Assembly: GCA_029962745.1 (NCBI GenBank) | Contig: CM057165.1 | Coordinates: 7,650,978 to 7,714,977 of the forward strand | Reading direction: 5' to 3' | DNA length: 64,000 nt | Source of the DNA: Echinometra lucunter | Taxonomy: Eukaryota; Echinodermata; Echinoidea; Camarodonta; Echinometridae | DNA letters: not shown here | How positions within the stretch are numbered: the first letter of the stretch is position 1 | Content: more notes on this DNA, generated by a model | Told to the model about the DNA's origin: nothing | Seen by the model: the letters and a program-made list of their open reading frames with translations, nothing else | Databases searched by the model: none

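Noticed and set aside
63402..63857. 151-residue minus-strand frame with hydrophobic segments
   Set aside because: Lies in the G2F intron, has no family resemblance and no gene-like context; composition looks like chance.

Overview
The window is a piece of an animal nuclear genome. It is AT-rich and intron-dominated, with many microsatellites and small inverted-repeat transposons. I find one protein-coding gene, on the + strand: a hemicentin (HMCN1/HMCN2/him-4 family), a giant secreted extracellular-matrix protein. The host looks like an invertebrate deuterostome, most likely an echinoderm such as a sea urchin. That guess rests on the hemicentin being a full-length HMCN1-like form and on my recollection of the inverted-repeat families (for example ends reading GGGCCCCGTTTCAT); I could not search a database.

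The gene runs off both ends of the window. The signal peptide and von Willebrand A domain should lie upstream of base 1, and the rest of the G2F/nidogen-like domain, the EGF-like repeats and the fibulin-type C-terminus should lie beyond base 64000. I place 53 exons (about 11.3 kb of coding sequence, about 3,760 residues), and every junction has a consistent phase. In order they are: 3 exons of the region between VWA and the Ig array (3794-5273); 34 immunoglobulin I-set domains in 42 exons (6179-54432); 6 thrombospondin type-1 repeats, one exon each (56660-60707); and the first two exons of the G2F domain (61916-64000). All 34 Ig domains keep the two core cysteines and the core tryptophan. Most are encoded by a single exon with phase 1 introns on both sides. 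Eight (Ig1, 2, 5, 12, 13, 28, 31, 32) plus Ig33 are split by an internal intron, and Ig23 and Ig24 share one exon. Ig1-Ig5 and the last two Ig domains align one-to-one with the ends of vertebrate HMCN1 as I remember it, while the middle of the array is shorter (34 against 44 domains in human HMCN1).

The non-coding part is all intron. The largest introns (9571-14029, 15675-23866, 62060-63919) are full of non-autonomous DNA transposons. One is a 1.96-kb element with CAGGG ends and an 8-bp target duplication, and it contains a second element nested inside it. Another is a 550-bp near-perfect foldback flanked by TTAA. I found no second gene, RNA gene, CRISPR array or promoter.

The most notable structure is recurrent partial exon duplication. 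Three Ig exons (Ig2 second half, Ig11, Ig12) have decayed tandem copies immediately upstream, each holding the splice acceptor and the first part of the exon but not the rest. A possible set of EGF-like exon relics lies between Ig13 and Ig14. I see no evidence of a new multi-gene system.
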